Part shown: in pieces, positions 61,125 to 64,000 of the stretch | Numbering within the stretch: the first letter of the stretch is position 1 | Layout of the letters: the number at the start of each line of letters is the position of its first letter | NCBI GenBank assembly: GCA_943788495.1 | Contig: CALSQO010000003.1 | Location: 32,969 to 96,968 of the forward strand | Length of the DNA stretch: 64,000 nucleotides | Direction: 5' to 3' | Origin: UA16 sp905478895 | GTDB taxonomy: Bacteria > Bacteroidota > Bacteroidia > Flavobacteriales_D > Sanyastnellaceae | Program-made: the position numbers and the translations under genes | Notes under the pieces: generated by a model | What the model was told of the DNA's origin: nothing | Databases searched by the model: none | What the model saw: only the letters and a program-made list of their open reading frames with translations

Positions 61125-61132
61125 CGAAATTA
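61125..61132 (-). promoter_or_regulatory. -7 box variant abutting the rhodanese gene (TAATTTCG)
   Basis: A minus-strand TAnnTTCG element ending four bases before the ATG at 61120. Confidence 0.4.
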
Positions 61133-61201
61133 AACAGTGAGGCCTCGGTTTCATCGATGAGGAGAAAAATCGAGTAAATTGCCCATTCAAGATTTTGAAA
61201 C

Positions 61202-63319
61202 ATGCTTTATTCTCTGATGACTTCACGGCTCAACCGTGTCACTTTTGTTTTGTTTGGACTTGCCTTGTTCGGGGTTGAAACAACCATTGCGCAAGACGGC
61301 TCCCCTATTCGTTATTGCGGTCAGTGGAAAATGGAACAGGCATTTTTCAATGCCCATCCTGAGCAGAGGGCCATTGCGGAGCAAGCGGATGCACGCCTCG
61401 AATGGGAGACGAGAAACTTCACAGATGCCAATCGCGACGAACTCATTGTTATTCCGGTGGTGTTCCACGTGATTCATTACAACGGCCCCGAGAACATCAG
61501 TGATGAGCAGGTCTTGAGCGGAATAGAAGTGATGAACCGTGATTTCCGGAAGCTAAACCCCGATGTGGATGATGTGATATCCGAATTTGAAGGCATCGCG
61601 GCGGATTCGGAGATTGAATTTCGGCTGGCTCAAATTGACCCACAAGGCGATTGCCACACGGGCATTAATCGCATTGTCTCCCCATTGACCTATGACGGAG
61701 GTGGTGAGGTCAAGGACCTGATCCAATGGCCACGGAACAGTTATTTGAATATTTGGGTCGTCGAAAATGCCAACGGCGCGGCAGGCTACAGCCTTTATCC
61801 CGGATCCGTAAATGGCGCGCAAGGAGCCGGAAATGATGGAATCGTAGTCGCCCATGACTACACGGGTAATATTGGCACCAGTAATAATTACCGATCTCGG
61901 ACCCTGACACATGAGGCAGGTCACTGGATGAACTTGCGTCACCTTTGGGGGAACAGCAACAATCCGGGGGATTCGGAAAACTGCGACATGGACGACCAGG
62001 TTTCGGATACCCCTGTGACCAGCGGATGGACGTCGTGCAATGTGGATGGTTCCACCTGTGGATCGCTTGATAACGTGCAGAACTACATGGAGTACTCGTA
62101 CTGTGGCCGTATGTTTTCGGAAGGACAGCGTACGCGGATGAGGGCCGCTATGAATAGTGGAGTAGCACAAAGGAATCAGCTTTGGACCCCTGAAAACTTG
62201 GCAGAAACGGGAGTGAATCTCGAACCCATTCTTTGCGAGGTTCGGTTTGGTGCGAGCCGGCAAACCATCTGTGTGGGGGACACCGTTCAGTTTTTCGATG
62301 ATAGTTACCATGGTGTTACGGGTTGGGCATGGGAATTTGGGGATGGCAATTCTGCCAATGACGAGAATCCATTTCACACGTTTGACGAGCCGGGGAACTA
62401 CGACGTAACGTTGACTGTTTCAAATGGGGGCGATGAAGTTTCATTGACAGAGACGGCCTTTATCCAAGTGCTGGATCCTGATGGCATGGCCCTCCCATTC
62501 ACCGAGAATTTTGAGGCAGAAGAGTTGGATGAAAATTGGTTCATGGTGGATGTTTCCAATGATGGAGATGGCTGGGAAGTCACCTCTGTCGCAGGATATA
62601 CAGGCGAACAAAGCCTCCGGATCCACAATTGGTCCAACAACGTTGAATTCAATCGCGACCAGTTGATTTCCCAGGCCATTGACATGTCAGAGGCGGAATT
62701 GATCCAAGTCACCTATAAGTGGGCATATTGCTACAAAGGCAACAATGAAGACGAAGATGATACCGACGATCGATTGAAAGTGTATGCATCTCCCAACTGC
62801 GGAGAAACATGGAGTTTGCGACGCATGCACCGTGGTTTTACGGACTTGCCCTCTGCTCCGCCGCACCCGTTTGTCTTCACACCAAATGGTCAGGATGAGT
62901 GGAATAGTTACGTTTTGGACATCCCGTACGCGCAGTTTTATACAGAAAACTTTCGCATCATGTTTGAGTTTGAAAGCCGTTTGGGGAACAACATTTTCCT
63001 GGACGACATCAACATCACGGCATACACGGCGAGTGATCTGCTCGAATTGGAAGTGGGAGAAGGGGTCGACTTTGAAGTTTACCCGAACCCTGCGCATGAC
63101 GAAGCGACCGTTTCCTTTTCCACGCGTCTTACCTATCAGACGATGGACATTGCGTTCATGGATTTGACTGGAAGAACGCTTTGGTCTCAGGCCCAGCGCA
63201 ATGTCATTCCGGGCTTACACCTTATCGATCTGCCAATCGTTGAATGGTCTGCAGGCACGTACTTGGTGTCCGTTGTCTTGGACGGACGTCGTTTCACGAA
63301 GCAGTTGGTGATTCAGTAA
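61202..63319 (+). CDS. Secreted M43 metalloprotease with PKD domain and T9SS sorting signal
   Basis: A 705-residue exported zinc protease. A signal peptide ends near TTIAQ. The M43 (pappalysin/cytophagalysin) catalytic domain spans about residues 75-320, with the zinc motif LTHEAGHWMNLRHLWG (His237, Glu238, His241, His247) and Met-turn NYMEYSYC. A PKD domain follows (TGWAWEFGDGNSANDENP ... NYDVTLTVSNGG), then a beta-sandwich MAM-like region, and a type A T9SS C-terminal domain (FEVYPNPAHDEATVSF ... GTYLVSVVLDGRRFTKQLVIQ). It should be secreted through the outer membrane to digest external protein. Confidence 0.94.
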   Translation: MLYSLMTSRLNRVTFVLFGLALFGVETTIAQDGSPIRYCGQWKMEQAFFNAHPEQRAIAEQADARLEWETRNFTDANRDELIVIPVVFHVIHYNGPENISDEQVLSGIEVMNRDFRKLNPDVDDVISEFEGIAADSEIEFRLAQIDPQGDCHTGINRIVSPLTYDGGGEVKDLIQWPRNSYLNIWVVENANGAAGYSLYPGSVNGAQGAGNDGIVVAHDYTGNIGTSNNYRSRTLTHEAGHWMNLRHLWGNSNNPGDSENCDMDDQVSDTPVTSGWTSCNVDGSTCGSLDNVQNYMEYSYCGRMFSEGQRTRMRAAMNSGVAQRNQLWTPENLAETGVNLEPILCEVRFGASRQTICVGDTVQFFDDSYHGVTGWAWEFGDGNSANDENPFHTFDEPGNYDVTLTVSNGGDEVSLTETAFIQVLDPDGMALPFTENFEAEELDENWFMVDVSNDGDGWEVTSVAGYTGEQSLRIHNWSNNVEFNRDQLISQAIDMSEAELIQVTYKWAYCYKGNNEDEDDTDDRLKVYASPNCGETWSLRRMHRGFTDLPSAPPHPFVFTPNGQDEWNSYVLDIPYAQFYTENFRIMFEFESRLGNNIFLDDINITAYTASDLLELEVGEGVDFEVYPNPAHDEATVSFSTRLTYQTMDIAFMDLTGRTLWSQAQRNVIPGLHLIDLPIVEWSAGTYLVSVVLDGRRFTKQLVIQ

Positions 63320-63354
63320 TCAGATCCGGGACGATTTAACGTTTGCATGAAAAC

Positions 63355-63385
63355 AAAAAACGGCCGCTGAGAAGCGGCCGTTTTT
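63355..63385. terminator. Bidirectional intrinsic terminator
   Basis: CGGCCGCT (63361-63368) pairs perfectly with AGCGGCCG (63373-63380) around a GAGA loop, flanked by A run (63355-63360) and T run (63381-63385), giving a stem of about 13 bp. It serves the convergent M43 protease and the minus-strand secreted-protein gene. Confidence 0.93.
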
Positions 63386-63411
63386 GATAGGAATAAGGAA
63401 AAAAGGAATCG

Positions 63412-63837
63412 TTAGCTCTTGGAGCCAACGAGAACGGTTACGCATCCTTCATGCATGATAGCAGAGCGCGTCTCTGGGACGTGCACTTGCACTTGCAGTT
63501 GTTGCGTAGTCTCCATATTGAAATCGACGTAGCTAATCTCAGGCTCATTCTTTCTGCTGTCAAAAAGACGTTTGCCATTGGCATCAAAGATCTCATAAGT
63601 GACATCACCTAATACCGGATGGCTGCAGACGAGCAAGCGGTATTCTTGGCCTGCAAGAAAGGTCAACATCAACTGTGCCTCGTCACCGGGAATGAGAATG
63701 GCGCTGTTGTAATTGTCATTTTGAATGTAGCCTTCCAATTCGGTGAGGCAATTCTTTTTGGTAAATGACCGGCACTGGGCATCTGCATTTGTTGCAAAGA
63801 GCCCGAGGGTCAATAGGAGGATTATGGTATGCTTCAT
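63412..63837 (-). CDS. Small secreted protein, unknown function
   Basis: A 141-residue protein with a clear signal peptide (MKHTIILLLTLGLFATNADA, cleaved before QCRSF). The mature part of about 120 residues has four Cys and beta-strand character (DEAQLMLTFLAGQEYRLLVC, VTYEIFDANGKRLFDSRK). I do not recognise a named family; such small proteins are common near Bacteroidota envelope genes. A longer reading to 63864 lacks a better start. It lies 14 bp after a partial gene at the window edge and ends at the bidirectional terminator. Confidence 0.82.
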   Translation of the reverse strand: MKHTIILLLTLGLFATNADAQCRSFTKKNCLTELEGYIQNDNYNSAILIPGDEAQLMLTFLAGQEYRLLVCSHPVLGDVTYEIFDANGKRLFDSRKNEPEISYVDFNMETTQQLQVQVHVPETRSAIMHEGCVTVLVGSKS

Positions 63838-63851
63838 CGTACTTCTTGACT

Positions 63852-64000
63852 TTATTGGATGCACGCCGTTCGAACAGATTCAACGGCTGTGGCAATGGCT
63901 AATATGGTTGCATCATCCGCAGCAAAGGTTGTCCCTCCGCCGATGGTAAATGAACCGGATTCTTCTCTGTTTGTGGTGCTTTCACCGCTGGTTGATGCTA
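63852..64000 (-). CDS. C-terminal end of an unidentified gene (cut by window edge)
   Basis: The minus-strand frame is open from position 64000 to a TAA at 63852-63854, giving 48 residues with Gly/Thr/Ser/Ala-rich composition (for example SFTIGGGTTFAADDATILAI). It lies on the same strand and 14 bp upstream of the small secreted-protein gene, as in an operon. Too little is visible to name it, and a chance open frame of this length cannot be excluded. Confidence 0.45.
   Translation of the reverse strand, partial: ASTSGESTTNREESGSFTIGGGTTFAADDATILAIATAVESVRTACIQ

Overview
The window is a gene-dense chromosomal segment of a Bacteroidota bacterium, most likely from Flavobacteriales or a close relative. 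Lineage markers are GldH, two proteins with type IX secretion (T9SS) C-terminal sorting domains, an IPExxxVDY-family protein, DUF4292 and TPR lipoproteins next to an EnvC-like peptidase, an ispG with the large central insertion, a DnaG whose zinc ribbon has lost most ligands, and promoters of the Bacteroidota type (TAnnTTTG) with little Shine-Dalgarno signal. Base composition is near balanced by eye, higher in GC than many cultured Flavobacteriia. No insertion sequence, phage, CRISPR array or toxin-antitoxin pair was seen, so this is core chromosome with a few fast-evolving surface-protein genes.

Layout. 1-5284 (minus): crotonase, dut, sugar nucleotidyltransferase, TPR lipoprotein, DUF4292 lipoprotein and an EnvC-like peptidase cut by the window edge. 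5350-9289 (minus): hmgA-hpd tyrosine catabolism followed by a double-ATPase ABC protein. 9399-12021 (minus): glucosaminidase, MORN-like lipoprotein, polyprenyl synthase. 12085-14185 (plus): yicC-gmk-nadD, meeting minus-strand pth-rplY-prs with no spacer. 16424-19224 (minus): histidine kinase, response regulator, TonB-like protein. 19423-22375 (plus): dnaG and an MscS channel, converging on recJ. 24264-31439: envelope and secreted proteins (Cys-rich repeat lipoprotein, OmpA-like lipoprotein, YadA-head-like 14-residue-repeat protein, T9SS cargo), an ALDH8A1-like dehydrogenase, a probable 39-residue gene and tRNA-Gln. 31559-43415: leuS, polysaccharide deacetylase, DUF349 protein, recX-prfB, fumC, mannose-1-phosphate guanylyltransferase, mlaE-mlaF and an iodotyrosine-deiodinase-like flavoprotein. 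43505-52231 (plus): acpP-fabF-rnc-IPExxxVDY-pyk, then ileS-dksA-like-lspA. 52262-64000: ispG, recO-TonB receptor, holB-ricT-gldH, rhodanese lipoprotein, M43 metalloprotease with T9SS signal, and two small secreted or unknown genes.

The most unusual signal is regulatory. At nine genes a -7-type box (TAnnTTTG or the variants TAnnTTAG and TAnnTTCG) ends only 3-7 nt before the start codon, which would place the start codon at or next to the transcription start and suggests frequent leaderless mRNAs. Other notable points are an in-frame prfB that keeps the purine-rich frameshift stimulator but no stop codon, an IYD homolog with the substrate-gripping Glu/Tyr/Lys triad intact, a YadA-like repeat protein without an obvious anchor or T9SS signal, and a short gene at 26417-26536 with its own promoter.
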